Assembly: GCA_027886885.1 (NCBI GenBank)
Contig: JAPCJP010000001.1
Span: forward strand, 1 to 64,000
From: Nitrososphaerota archaeon
Lineage (GTDB): Archaea > Thermoproteota > Nitrososphaeria > Nitrososphaerales > Gagatemarchaeaceae
Direction of reading: 5' to 3'
DNA length: 64,000 nucleotides
The notes below the pieces were generated by a model. The model was not told the origin of the DNA, made no database searches, and saw only the letters and a list, made by a program, of their open reading frames with translations. This document shows, piece by piece, positions 16,274 through 24,872 of the stretch (positions are counted from its first letter, which is position 1; each line of letters starts with the position of its first letter). A program made the position numbers and the translations under genes.

Positions 16274-18949
16274 ATGTACGGTGCACAAGGTTTAAGCCGA
16301 GAAAATCGCCTCGACCGCAAGCCGGTACTCCAAGCGGGGAAGAAAAGAACGCAGCTTAACACAGATCTGAACCACGACCTGAGATTGGGTCGCGAGGAAG
16401 TAGAGCTCGATGACGTCGCCCTGAGCGTGTCGAAGGATGGCACAGTAATCGCCAGGATCGAGGTCAAGGAAATCGCGAAGGCGAGGGTGGAGGAAGGCGT
16501 CGGGATAGCTAGGTTGGTCATCGAGACCAAGGGCGGAGATATCCAGGAGGTCGCCTTCTTCACGAAGAGAAAGATCGACCAATTCCGCGGTCTGGCCAGC
16601 GCCATCAACGAGCACATGTCAGGCGCCGCCATCACGAACATGCCCGACCAGGAAAGCACATCGAAGGAGGACCGAGCGAGCACCCTGGGATGGCTCCTGA
16701 ACTTCATGGGCCCGTACAGGCGAAAGCTCCTCTTCGGGGTGTTCTTCTCGATACTTCTTGCCGGGTTCAGCCTGGTCCCTCCCTATCTCCTGCAGATCCT
16801 AATCGACAGCGTCCTACTCGTCCAGACGCCGTCCCAGGGCCTCTTCCTCTCGCTGACCCTGGTCCTCCTCGGCTCCTTCGGCGCGATCATGGTACTTACG
16901 GTCCTCCAAGGGTACTTCCTCAACACGCTCGGTCAGAGAGTCGTCAACGACCTCAGGGGCCGAGTCTACCTGCACGCCATCAGCCTACCCTCATCCTTCA
17001 TAGAGAGGATGACGACGGGAAGGATCCTCTCGAGGTTGACCACGGACGTGGGCAACACTCAGTGGCTCATGGTATGGGGGCTCCCGACGTTGACCGTGAA
17101 CGTGCTCACACTGTTTGGCATAGGCATTATCCTATTCATCCTCGACGCCGGGCTCGCCGTCTTCGTCCTGATACCCGTCCCCTTCATCATCTATGCGCTG
17201 GTGCGCTACAGGAAGGGGTCGTTCATGGTCTACCACCGAAACTGGAGGAGGAGCGCGGACGTCACCGCCATGATAGCGGACACGGTGCCAGCCTACCAGG
17301 TGGTAAAGTCCTTCGCAAGGGAGGACCGCGAGGGGCGGAGACTGAGCGACAGCCTGGACCGGCTCTACAACGCCCAGGTGGACGCGGTCAAGATGAACCT
17401 CCTGTACTGGCCGGCTCTCGGCTTCCTGACCTCCCTGGCGACCATCGCCATCTGGTGGGTCGGAGGCAATCAGGTGCTCGTCGGCGGGGTCAAGCTGGGA
17501 ATAGTCACGGCGTTCGTCGCCTACCTGGCTCTGTTCTACACCCCGATAAACAACCTTAGCAACATCGTACCCTTCATCCAACAGGGAATTACGTCTGGGG
17601 ACCGCCTCAGGGAGATAATCGACTCGGATCCGGAGGTCCAGAACAAGAAGGGAGCCCTGCGGCCCCCGGACCTCGGAGGGGAGATAGCGTTCGAGAAGGT
17701 CTGGTTCGGTTACGAGCCATTCAACCCGGTCATCAAGGACTTCAACCTCCTCATCCCCAGAGGGCAGCGCATCGCCATAGTAGGGAGGAGCGGTTCCGGG
17801 AAGACCTCGGTCTCGAAGCTGCTCATGAGGTTCTACGACGTCAACCAGGGGTCTGTACGCATCGGCGGCATCGATGTCAGGGACATCGAGCTCAACTTCC
17901 TGAGGAGCAAGATAGCCTACGTTCCTCAGGAGGTGATCCTGTTCGACAACACCGTCGCGCACAACGTAGCCTACGGGGTCCCTGACCTTGAGGGGTCGAC
18001 GGCGGGGCCCCTCCAGGTCCTACAAGCCTGCAAGGCTGCAGGAATCCACAGAGAGATAATGGGGCTCCAGCTCGCCTACGACACCAACCTCGGGGAGAAG
18101 GGTTCCACTCTCTCGGGGGGTCAGCGCCAACGGATATCCCTCGCCCGGGCGATAATCAAGAGTCCAGACATCTTCATCCTGGACGAAGCGACGTCGGACC
18201 TCGACGTCCTCAGCGAGAGGGAGATCTATCGCAGGATGCTCAAGCTGGCCGAGGGGAAGACGACCCTCCTCGTGACCCACAACATGTACGAGGCAATGAG
18301 CGTCGACAGGGTGCTCGTGATGAACAGTGGACGGGTCGTGGAGCAGGGCGACCCCAGGGACCTCCTCGCCATGGGAGGGCAGTTCACATCCATGTTCAAG
18401 GAGTTCAATGGGGAGAACCCCTTCCAATTCGAGTCCGACCTTTCCAAGACGAACCTGGGAGACGTCTCGGTCAGGCTTCCCGCGAGCCGGCCCGAAGACC
18501 TGAAGGTCAAAGGGAGTTCTAGGGCGAGCGAGGTCGACGTCGTTGACAGAGAGAGGTCATGGTCCAATCTCACGGCGAGGCGGCCGTTCCCTCTGAGCGA
18601 ACCCCAGATCATCATCCTCCAGAACCGTGAAGGAGAAGAGGCTCTAACCATAGCCGATTCCTCGATGCTGGAGCCGAGCTCACGGACAGCACTGGAGAAG
18701 GCCGCCCGAGCGAACAGCTTCATCCTCAAGGTCCACGAGATCAAGAAGGTGGTCGTGCGGGGCGATGAGCTGGATTGGCACGTTCGCGTGGACGGAGGGC
18801 AGATTATGGTGGTGAACACGAGAGGCAGACGGAACGTCGTGGTCATGGACGGAAAGGTCATCCTGATCGACCCCCACGACAACGTCTCGGAGGTCGACCT
18901 GAAAGAGGTGGACAAGAGGAGCCTCAGGCTGATCAACAGGACCGTCTAG
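16274..18949 (+). CDS. ABC exporter fused to an N-terminal PH-like domain and C-terminal DUF1854
   Basis: An 891-residue half-transporter. Residues about 35-115 form a small all-beta/helix module (VELDDVALSVSKDG to EVAFFTKRKIDQF) resembling a bacterial PH domain. An ABC type I exporter membrane domain follows (about 139-435, six helices). In the ATPase, Walker A is GRSGSGKTS (about 503), the signature LSGGQRQR (about 612) and Walker B IFILDEATSDLD (about 634). The last 125 residues (RRPFPLSEP to DVSEVDLK-like end) match DUF1854. It should act as a dimer; the substrate is unknown. A TTTAAG element at 16301-16306 hints at an internal start such as TTG 16384. Confidence 0.85.
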   Translation: MYGAQGLSRENRLDRKPVLQAGKKRTQLNTDLNHDLRLGREEVELDDVALSVSKDGTVIARIEVKEIAKARVEEGVGIARLVIETKGGDIQEVAFFTKRKIDQFRGLASAINEHMSGAAITNMPDQESTSKEDRASTLGWLLNFMGPYRRKLLFGVFFSILLAGFSLVPPYLLQILIDSVLLVQTPSQGLFLSLTLVLLGSFGAIMVLTVLQGYFLNTLGQRVVNDLRGRVYLHAISLPSSFIERMTTGRILSRLTTDVGNTQWLMVWGLPTLTVNVLTLFGIGIILFILDAGLAVFVLIPVPFIIYALVRYRKGSFMVYHRNWRRSADVTAMIADTVPAYQVVKSFAREDREGRRLSDSLDRLYNAQVDAVKMNLLYWPALGFLTSLATIAIWWVGGNQVLVGGVKLGIVTAFVAYLALFYTPINNLSNIVPFIQQGITSGDRLREIIDSDPEVQNKKGALRPPDLGGEIAFEKVWFGYEPFNPVIKDFNLLIPRGQRIAIVGRSGSGKTSVSKLLMRFYDVNQGSVRIGGIDVRDIELNFLRSKIAYVPQEVILFDNTVAHNVAYGVPDLEGSTAGPLQVLQACKAAGIHREIMGLQLAYDTNLGEKGSTLSGGQRQRISLARAIIKSPDIFILDEATSDLDVLSEREIYRRMLKLAEGKTTLLVTHNMYEAMSVDRVLVMNSGRVVEQGDPRDLLAMGGQFTSMFKEFNGENPFQFESDLSKTNLGDVSVRLPASRPEDLKVKGSSRASEVDVVDRERSWSNLTARRPFPLSEPQIIILQNREGEEALTIADSSMLEPSSRTALEKAARANSFILKVHEIKKVVVRGDELDWHVRVDGGQIMVVNTRGRRNVVVMDGKVILIDPHDNVSEVDLKEVDKRSLRLINRTV

Positions 18950-18980
18950 CTCCGGCCCCGGGTGGCCCGGAGCACTGCGA

Positions 18981-20255
18981 TTGGATTTAATAATAGTCGA
19001 GGGGCCGCGTCGCCGAAGAATCTTGGGGAAGATAGCCAACCCGAAGCTCGAGGCTGAAGGTAAGAAGAACTTCTTGTGGGCGAAGGATCACATGGCAGCG
19101 CTGACCACGCTCTCGAAGCGCCACGGGGCGGGGAGGCCCCTGAAGGGCGTGGTGGTGGGTGTGTGCCTCCACGTCACAAAGGAGACATCGGCACTCATAG
19201 ATGCTCTCGTAGCTGCGGGCGCCGATGTCAAGCTGGCAGCCGCAAATCCGCTCTCTACCCAGGACGACATAGCCGCATACCTCTCCACCATGGCGGAGGT
19301 ATGGGCCTGGCGGGGACAGACGGCCAAGGAGTACGACTGGTGCATCGAGGAAGTACTGCGGGCGAAGCCAGAGGTGCTGATTGACGACGGAGCTGACCTT
19401 CACGTCGCCGCCCACAGGGCCAAGCTAGGGAGCGTCCTGGGAGGGTGCGAAGAGACGACCACCGGAGTTGTACGGCTGAAAGCGCTGGAGAAAGAAGGAC
19501 TGTTGAGATATCCGATAGTGGCGATAAACAACGCACGGACGAAGTACCTGTTCGACAACCGCTACGGCACGGGACAGAGCACGTTCGACGGGATACTGCG
19601 GGCAACCGCCCTCCTCATCGCAGGCAAGACCGTGGTCGTCGTGGGCTACGGCTGGGTGGGCAAGGGCGTGGCGATGCGCGCCAAGGGGCTGAACGCCAAT
19701 GTCACCGTGGTCGAGATCGACCCCATCAAGGCGCTGGAAGCACATCTGGACGGGTTCGATGTCATGAGCATCGAAGACGCCGCCCCCAGGGGCGACATCT
19801 TCATCACCTGCACGGGCCAGAAGGGGGTTATACCCTTCTCCTCGGTGCCCCTCATGAAGGACGGGGCGATACTCGCCAACGCAGGGCACTTCGACGTGGA
19901 GATAGACACGAAGACCCTGCTCGCAAAGGCGCGGTCGGTCACCGCCGTCAGGCCGAACGTCGACGAGGTCGTGCTTCCCGGTGGGAAGCGGGTCTACCTC
20001 CTGGCCAAGGGGAGGATCGTCAACCTCGTGGCCGCCGAGGGTCACCCCCCAGAGGTGATGCAGATGTCCTTCGCGAACCAGTTCATGTCCGCGCTCTACG
20101 TCCTGAAGAACCACGAGAAACTGGGTAAGAGGGTGCTGGACGTCCCTCCAAAGAACGAGAACGAGGTCGCACTGGCGACGCTCGATTCCCTGGGGATCTC
20201 CATCGGATCCGCGACCAAGGAGCAGCTCAAGTACGCCGAGAGTTGGAGCCTCTAG
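18981..20255 (+). CDS. ahcY: Adenosylhomocysteinase
   Basis: 424 residues. DDGADLHVAAH, GGCEETTTGVVRLKAL and NNARTKYLFDNRYGTGQS are substrate-site blocks. The NAD-binding loop is VVGYGWVGKG (about 218-227), and GHFDVEID and AEGHPPEVMQMSFANQF are C-terminal signatures. It splits S-adenosylhomocysteine into adenosine and homocysteine, clearing the product of methyltransferases. It lies in the same direction as the methylthioadenosine/adenine salvage genes, forming a SAM by-product recycling block. Confidence 0.94.
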   Translation: MDLIIVEGPRRRRILGKIANPKLEAEGKKNFLWAKDHMAALTTLSKRHGAGRPLKGVVVGVCLHVTKETSALIDALVAAGADVKLAAANPLSTQDDIAAYLSTMAEVWAWRGQTAKEYDWCIEEVLRAKPEVLIDDGADLHVAAHRAKLGSVLGGCEETTTGVVRLKALEKEGLLRYPIVAINNARTKYLFDNRYGTGQSTFDGILRATALLIAGKTVVVVGYGWVGKGVAMRAKGLNANVTVVEIDPIKALEAHLDGFDVMSIEDAAPRGDIFITCTGQKGVIPFSSVPLMKDGAILANAGHFDVEIDTKTLLAKARSVTAVRPNVDEVVLPGGKRVYLLAKGRIVNLVAAEGHPPEVMQMSFANQFMSALYVLKNHEKLGKRVLDVPPKNENEVALATLDSLGISIGSATKEQLKYAESWSL

Positions 20256-20265
20256 CCAGAGGCAC

Positions 20266-20274
20266 GTTTATAGC
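20266..20274 (+). promoter_or_regulatory. TATA-like promoter of metG
   Basis: GTTTATAGC at 20266-20274 is about 28 nt before GTG 20299, predicting a nearly leaderless transcript. Confidence 0.45.
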
Positions 20275-20298
20275 GAAGAAAGGAGGAATATTTTCAAG

Positions 20299-21960
20299 GT
20301 GCAAGGCAAGCTCAAGAACACTATCATTACGGCCGCTCTCCCATACGCCAACGCGGACCTACACCTCGGGCACATAGCGAGCACGTACCTACCCTCGGAC
20401 ATCCTGTCCCGGTACCTGAGGCATGGGAAGGCTAACGTGATACAAGTGTGCGCATCCGACGATTTTGGCACGCCCATCCTCATCGCCGCTGAGAGGGCAG
20501 GCAAGAAGCCCGAGGACTACGTCGCCTACTGGCGCCAGCGGTTCGAGGAAGACCTCGGAGCTCTGGGGATCCGCTTCGACCTCTTCTACAAGACCAGCTC
20601 CGAGGAGAACGTCAAGCTCGTCCAGCACTTTTTCACCACGCTCCACAAGAACGGCTTCATCTACCCTGGGGACGTCGAGCAGTTCTACTGCAACGTCGAC
20701 AAGAAGTTCCTCCCAGACAGGTATGTCAAGGGAAGGTGCCCCTATTGCGGGGCGCTGGACCAGTACTCCGACGGCTGCGAGAACTGCGGGAGGACGCTCC
20801 AACCCGGGCAGATCCTCGACCCCAAGTGCTCCATCTGCGGCACGCCCCCGGTAAAGAAGAGCAGCAAGCACTACTTCTTCAAGCTCTCGGCTTTCTCCGA
20901 CCAACTCAAGGACTGGCTGGAATCGAACGCCAACCTCCAGTCCGAGCCGAGGAACTACGTCCTCAACTGGATCAAGGAGGGCCTCCAGGACTGGGACATC
21001 ACGAGGGACATCACCTGGGGCATCAAGATTCCTCTCCCCGAAGCTGACGGCAAGGTCCTCTACGGTTGGTTCGACAACCACCTCTGCTACATATCGACGG
21101 CCATCAAAGCCTCAGGGAAGACGGGCAAGGAGGGCATCGAGTTCTGGAACGACTCCACCGTGTACCACTTCATCGGCAAGGACATCGTCTATCACCACTA
21201 CCTGTTCCTCCCCAGCATGAGGCTGGGCGAGGGCGAGTACAAGCTCCCGGACTACATACCCACGAGGGGGTTCTTGCTTCTCGAGGAGAAGAAGATCTCG
21301 AAGAGCAGGAGGTGGGGGATCACGATTCGGGACTACCTTGGTGTCCTCCCGCCCGACTACATCCGTTTCTACCTTACCAGGATCACCCCCTACGCGCAGA
21401 CCGACCTGAACTTCGACCTCGAGGAGTTCCGTTCCAAGATCAACAACGAGCTTGTGGCGAACATAGGGAACTTCGCCTACCGCTCCCTGGTCCTGCTCGA
21501 CAGAGGGTACGGACGCGTCGTCCCACAGCCTGGCGAGTCTGGCGACGCCGAGAAGGCGCTGGCCCAGGCCCGGTCCAAAGCTTTCCAGGAATCGTCCAAG
21601 CTCATCGAGGCCGGCGGCTACGACCGGGCGCTCAAGGCCATACTGGAGTACAGCACGAGCTGCAACCAGTATCTCCAGGCCAAGGCCCCGTGGGAGAAGC
21701 GCGATGGAGCTGAGACGGCGATTCACGCCTCGGTGAACGCCGTGGCGTCCCTGGCCCTGCTTCTTGAGCCGTTCCTCCCGTTCGCGTCCGCAGAACTCTG
21801 GCGACAGCTCGCCATCGAGAGACCTCTCTCGCTAGAGTGGGAAGAGGGGAACAAGGACCTTCTAAGGTCCGGCCACAAGACCCTCGAACCGAAACCCCTC
21901 TTCAGGAAGGTGGAGGAGACCGACCTGGAGTCCCTGAGGAAGTTCCTCGAGAAGAAGTAA
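20299..21960 (+). CDS. metG: Methionyl-tRNA synthetase
   Basis: A 553-residue class I synthetase. ALPYANADLHLGH holds the HIGH-type motif HLGH (about 22-25). The zinc domain has CPYC (147-150), CENC and CSIC. WFDNHLCYIS and the KMSKS-type KISKS (332-336) complete the active site, and the anticodon-binding helical domain fills the C-terminus. There is no C-terminal EMAP/tRNA-binding extension, as in shorter archaeal forms. The start is GTG. Confidence 0.95.
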   Translation: MQGKLKNTIITAALPYANADLHLGHIASTYLPSDILSRYLRHGKANVIQVCASDDFGTPILIAAERAGKKPEDYVAYWRQRFEEDLGALGIRFDLFYKTSSEENVKLVQHFFTTLHKNGFIYPGDVEQFYCNVDKKFLPDRYVKGRCPYCGALDQYSDGCENCGRTLQPGQILDPKCSICGTPPVKKSSKHYFFKLSAFSDQLKDWLESNANLQSEPRNYVLNWIKEGLQDWDITRDITWGIKIPLPEADGKVLYGWFDNHLCYISTAIKASGKTGKEGIEFWNDSTVYHFIGKDIVYHHYLFLPSMRLGEGEYKLPDYIPTRGFLLLEEKKISKSRRWGITIRDYLGVLPPDYIRFYLTRITPYAQTDLNFDLEEFRSKINNELVANIGNFAYRSLVLLDRGYGRVVPQPGESGDAEKALAQARSKAFQESSKLIEAGGYDRALKAILEYSTSCNQYLQAKAPWEKRDGAETAIHASVNAVASLALLLEPFLPFASAELWRQLAIERPLSLEWEEGNKDLLRSGHKTLEPKPLFRKVEETDLESLRKFLEKK

Positions 21961-21964
21961 GCGC

Positions 21965-22978
21965 TCAGCCGCAGAATTCGAGCCCTTCCAGGCCCGATTG
22001 GATAGAGTAGTCCATGCTGTCGTCGATGCTCCTGAGAGAGGCCAGAGGGTCGTATTCGTCGTACCTGGTGCCTTTGAACCCGGAGGCCAGGACGCTCACC
22101 TGGACCTGGGCGCCACCCCTATAGCTCACGGCGTACTCGACGTCCATGGCTTCGCTCCCGAACATCGAGCCGAGCCTCTTCACCGCCGTGGCCGTCTCGC
22201 CGGCGCTGACGCCCGAGTCGCCCGTGAGGACCACGATCGCGTGTCTCGCTTCCTTGGTCTCTGCGTGCTTGCTGATCCCTATTATCGCCCTAGAGAGCGC
22301 CTCCTCCGTCTTGTCGACCGACCCCGAGGAGGCGGAGGACAGGAACGAGTAGCCGTCCTGCATCACAGTACCGAGCACCTTGTTCAGTCCAACCGGGATG
22401 GACGCCTCCGACTGGCGCGCCAGGAGCGAGCCAAGCGCCTTTACCGCCTCTGCGTTCGCCATGTCATAGAGGTCCTTTATGGTCGCGCCGCTGCTCGTCT
22501 TGAGCAGAGCGTCGTTGTCGACCACAACGACCCCCCTGGAGGTCTGTCTGAGCCTTCTGAGCGCCACACCTGCGTAGAATCTGAGCTTCTCCTCGAACCT
22601 GAACGGCATCACCGCGATGCTGACCGTCTCCGCCCCGGCCTCGCTCGCGAGCTGCGAGACCACCGGCGCCAGTCCGCTCCCCGTCGCCCGGCCGAGCCCA
22701 GCCACGATGAAGACCACCTTGGCCCCTTGCACCAGACTGGCTATCTCCTGCTGGTGCGGGATCGACAGACCTCTCACCATGGGAGGCGTCAGCTTCTGGT
22801 CGATGGGGCAGTCGATGACGACCTTGCTCCCCTCCACGGACTCGAGGTCTGACTCGTCGCAGGTGATGTACGCGAACCTGTCCACCAGGGTCGTTTCCTT
22901 GCTTAGCGCAGAGACGATTCTCGCTCCCGCGCTCCCGATACCCAGAGCCAAGACTTGAGTGGAGGTGCTGTTTGACAT
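21965..22978 (-). CDS. Divergent FtsZ/tubulin-superfamily protein
   Basis: 337 residues. The N-terminal strand and loop VLALGIGSAGARIV match the FtsZ G1 region. FIVAGLGRATGSGLAPVV is at the place of the tubulin signature GGGTGTG, of which only the last glycines remain. VAVMPF-like IAVMPFRFE and VVVDNDALLK match later FtsZ segments. GTP binding may be weakened or lost. It could be a cytoskeletal paralogue and not the cell-division FtsZ. A GGATTAATCC TATA-like palindrome at 23005-23014 precedes the start by about 27 nt. Confidence 0.72.
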   Translation of the reverse strand: MSNSTSTQVLALGIGSAGARIVSALSKETTLVDRFAYITCDESDLESVEGSKVVIDCPIDQKLTPPMVRGLSIPHQQEIASLVQGAKVVFIVAGLGRATGSGLAPVVSQLASEAGAETVSIAVMPFRFEEKLRFYAGVALRRLRQTSRGVVVVDNDALLKTSSGATIKDLYDMANAEAVKALGSLLARQSEASIPVGLNKVLGTVMQDGYSFLSSASSGSVDKTEEALSRAIIGISKHAETKEARHAIVVLTGDSGVSAGETATAVKRLGSMFGSEAMDVEYAVSYRGGAQVQVSVLASGFKGTRYDEYDPLASLRSIDDSMDYSIQSGLEGLEFCG

Positions 22979-23004
22979 CTTATGGGGTTCCTTCGGGGGC
23001 TACG

Positions 23005-23014
23005 GATTAATCCG
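23005..23014 (-). promoter_or_regulatory. TATA-like palindrome before the FtsZ-like gene
   Basis: GGATTAATCC is a perfect 10-nt palindrome at the distance expected for a leaderless start at 22978. Confidence 0.4.
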
Positions 23015-23074
23015 CCCCACAACTAAAACCTTGAACCAATGGTTACGTAATGTTTACCTGAGTCTTGTTACGCG

Positions 23075-23368
23075 CTATTTTTCTAGATTGACGAGCCTGT
23101 TGACCAGCTCGTCCTGCATGTGGCCGCTGCACTCCACGACCATCTTCTTGAGGCCGGACACCTTCTCCCCCGCGGCCTTGATCCGCCTCCCCAGGTCCAC
23201 GGCCGTGGGGCTGTAGACAGAGAGCGGGGTGAACCTCGCCTTGACGACGTCGGGCGTTACCTCGAAGACCTCCGTCACGATGCTCAGCTCTCCAAGCTTC
23301 CTGCCGGTCTCTTCCTCCACAAGCTCGAAGATGTTCGCCCGGACGGCATCGACGACCTCTTTGCTCAA
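23075..23368 (-). CDS. Small MIP18/DUF59-like protein in the gcvP operon
   Basis: 97 residues. The C-terminal half, KMVVECSGHMQDELVNRLVN, resembles the end of MIP18/SufT-type domains that assist Fe-S assembly. The N-terminal ANIFELVEEETGRKLGELSIV also fits loosely. The usual DPE motif is absent, so the assignment is weak. It lies 19 nt after gcvPB on the same strand and is probably co-transcribed. Confidence 0.45.
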   Translation of the reverse strand: MSKEVVDAVRANIFELVEEETGRKLGELSIVTEVFEVTPDVVKARFTPLSVYSPTAVDLGRRIKAAGEKVSGLKKMVVECSGHMQDELVNRLVNLEK

Positions 23369-23387
23369 GCGCTGCTCGACCTCCTTC

Positions 23388-24872
23388 TTACCACTTAACC
23401 TTGAGGGACAGAGGGTGCGAGGCCTTGACCTCGTCGATCCTCTTGACGCTGGTGTTCTTCGGCTCGTCCTCCAGCTCCCCCCGTTCGAGCTTGGCGAAGA
23501 GGTCGTTGAGCAGGTCGGCGTACTCGTCGAGCGCCTCGACGGTCTCCGTCTCCGTCGGTTCGATCATGAGCGCCTCCTCCACAGTCAGAGGGAAATACAC
23601 CGTGGGCGAGTGGACCCCATAGTCCAAGAGCCCCTTGGCGATCTTCATGGCTCCGCCGCTCATCGTCCCCTTCACAGAGACCACGGCCTCGTGCTTCCTA
23701 CGAAGCCCCTTGCCCTGGATTATGGGGAACGCGTTCGGGTTGAGGCGGGAGAGCAGGTAGTTCGCGGCCAGCACGGAGAGGCTCGAGACGTTGTCGAGCC
23801 CGTCGCTGCCGAGCAATCTGATGTAGCAGTAGGCTCTGAGGAGTATGGCCGAGTTGGCGTAGCACCCCTTCAGCCTCCCTATGGTGTGCGGCAGTTCGTG
23901 GTCGAAGTGGTACCTGTCGTCGACCTTGGTCACGACCGGGACGGGGAGATAATCCTGCAATTTCTCCGAGACGCCCACCGGTCCAGCACCGGGACCGCCA
24001 CCCCCGTGCGGCGTCGCGAAGGTCTTGTGGAGGTTGAGGTGCACGATGTCGAAACCCATGTCCCCCGGGCGGGCCTTCCCGAGCATGGCGTTCATGTTCG
24101 CCCCGTCATAGTACATTAGGCCCCCCGCCCGGTGGACCACCTCGGCAACCTTTGCCACGTCGCTCTCGAATAGGCCCAGCGTGTTCGGGACCGTCATCAT
24201 CATGCAGGCTGTCCTCTCGGAGACGACCTTCCTCACCTCCTCCACGCTGACGAGGCCCCGGGCGTCGGACGGCACCTTGACGACCATGAATCCGCCCATC
24301 GCCGCGCTCGCCGGGTTCGTCCCGTGTGCCGAGTCCGGCACGAGTATCTCGTCCTTTTCTGGATGGCCCGTCTCCCTGAGGTATTTCCGGACCATGAGGA
24401 CGCCCGCGAACTCTCCCTGAGCTCCCGCGGCAGGAGTCAATGAGAACCTCTTCATGCCCGTTATCTCACACAGGTATTGAGAGAGGTCGTAGAATATCCC
24501 CATCAGGCCCTGAAGAGTCTCCTCCGACTGCAAGGGGTGCGCCTCCCGCATGCGGGGTGACGACGCAATGTATTCCGAGACCTTGGGATTGTACTTCATG
24601 GTGCAGCTCCCCAGCGGGTAGGTCCCCGTCTCCACAGAGAAATTCATCTGTGAGAGCCTGTTGAAGTGTCGGAGGACCTGCAATTCGGAGATCTCGGGAA
24701 GCTTGAGCTCCTCCTTCCTCCTGAGGCTCGCAGGGATGAGCTCCTTCCCCGTGGTCCAGGCAACTATCTTCCCGTCCTTGGGAGGGACGAAACCTGTCCT
24801 CCCCTTGCGGGTGAGGTCCTTGAGCAGCGGCTCGTCCCACTGTGCTTGTCTGAACCTTCTCGGCACGCTCAC
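23388..24872 (-). CDS. gcvPB: Glycine dehydrogenase (decarboxylating) subunit 2
   Basis: About 494 residues. SVETGTYPLGSCTMKYNPK is the subunit-2 signature. The PLP-binding segment is VHLNLHKTFATPHGGGGPGAGPVGV, with the lysine in NLHKTF. With GcvPA it decarboxylates glycine and passes the aminomethyl group to GcvH. The start is GTG 24872, overlapping the gcvPA stop (GTGA) after a GGAGGTG ribosome site. The frame is open farther upstream, but only as an antisense-like shadow within gcvPA. GcvH and GcvT are not in the window. Confidence 0.94.
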   Translation of the reverse strand: MSVPRRFRQAQWDEPLLKDLTRKGRTGFVPPKDGKIVAWTTGKELIPASLRRKEELKLPEISELQVLRHFNRLSQMNFSVETGTYPLGSCTMKYNPKVSEYIASSPRMREAHPLQSEETLQGLMGIFYDLSQYLCEITGMKRFSLTPAAGAQGEFAGVLMVRKYLRETGHPEKDEILVPDSAHGTNPASAAMGGFMVVKVPSDARGLVSVEEVRKVVSERTACMMMTVPNTLGLFESDVAKVAEVVHRAGGLMYYDGANMNAMLGKARPGDMGFDIVHLNLHKTFATPHGGGGPGAGPVGVSEKLQDYLPVPVVTKVDDRYHFDHELPHTIGRLKGCYANSAILLRAYCYIRLLGSDGLDNVSSLSVLAANYLLSRLNPNAFPIIQGKGLRRKHEAVVSVKGTMSGGAMKIAKGLLDYGVHSPTVYFPLTVEEALMIEPTETETVEALDEYADLLNDLFAKLERGELEDEPKNTSVKRIDEVKASHPLSLKVKW

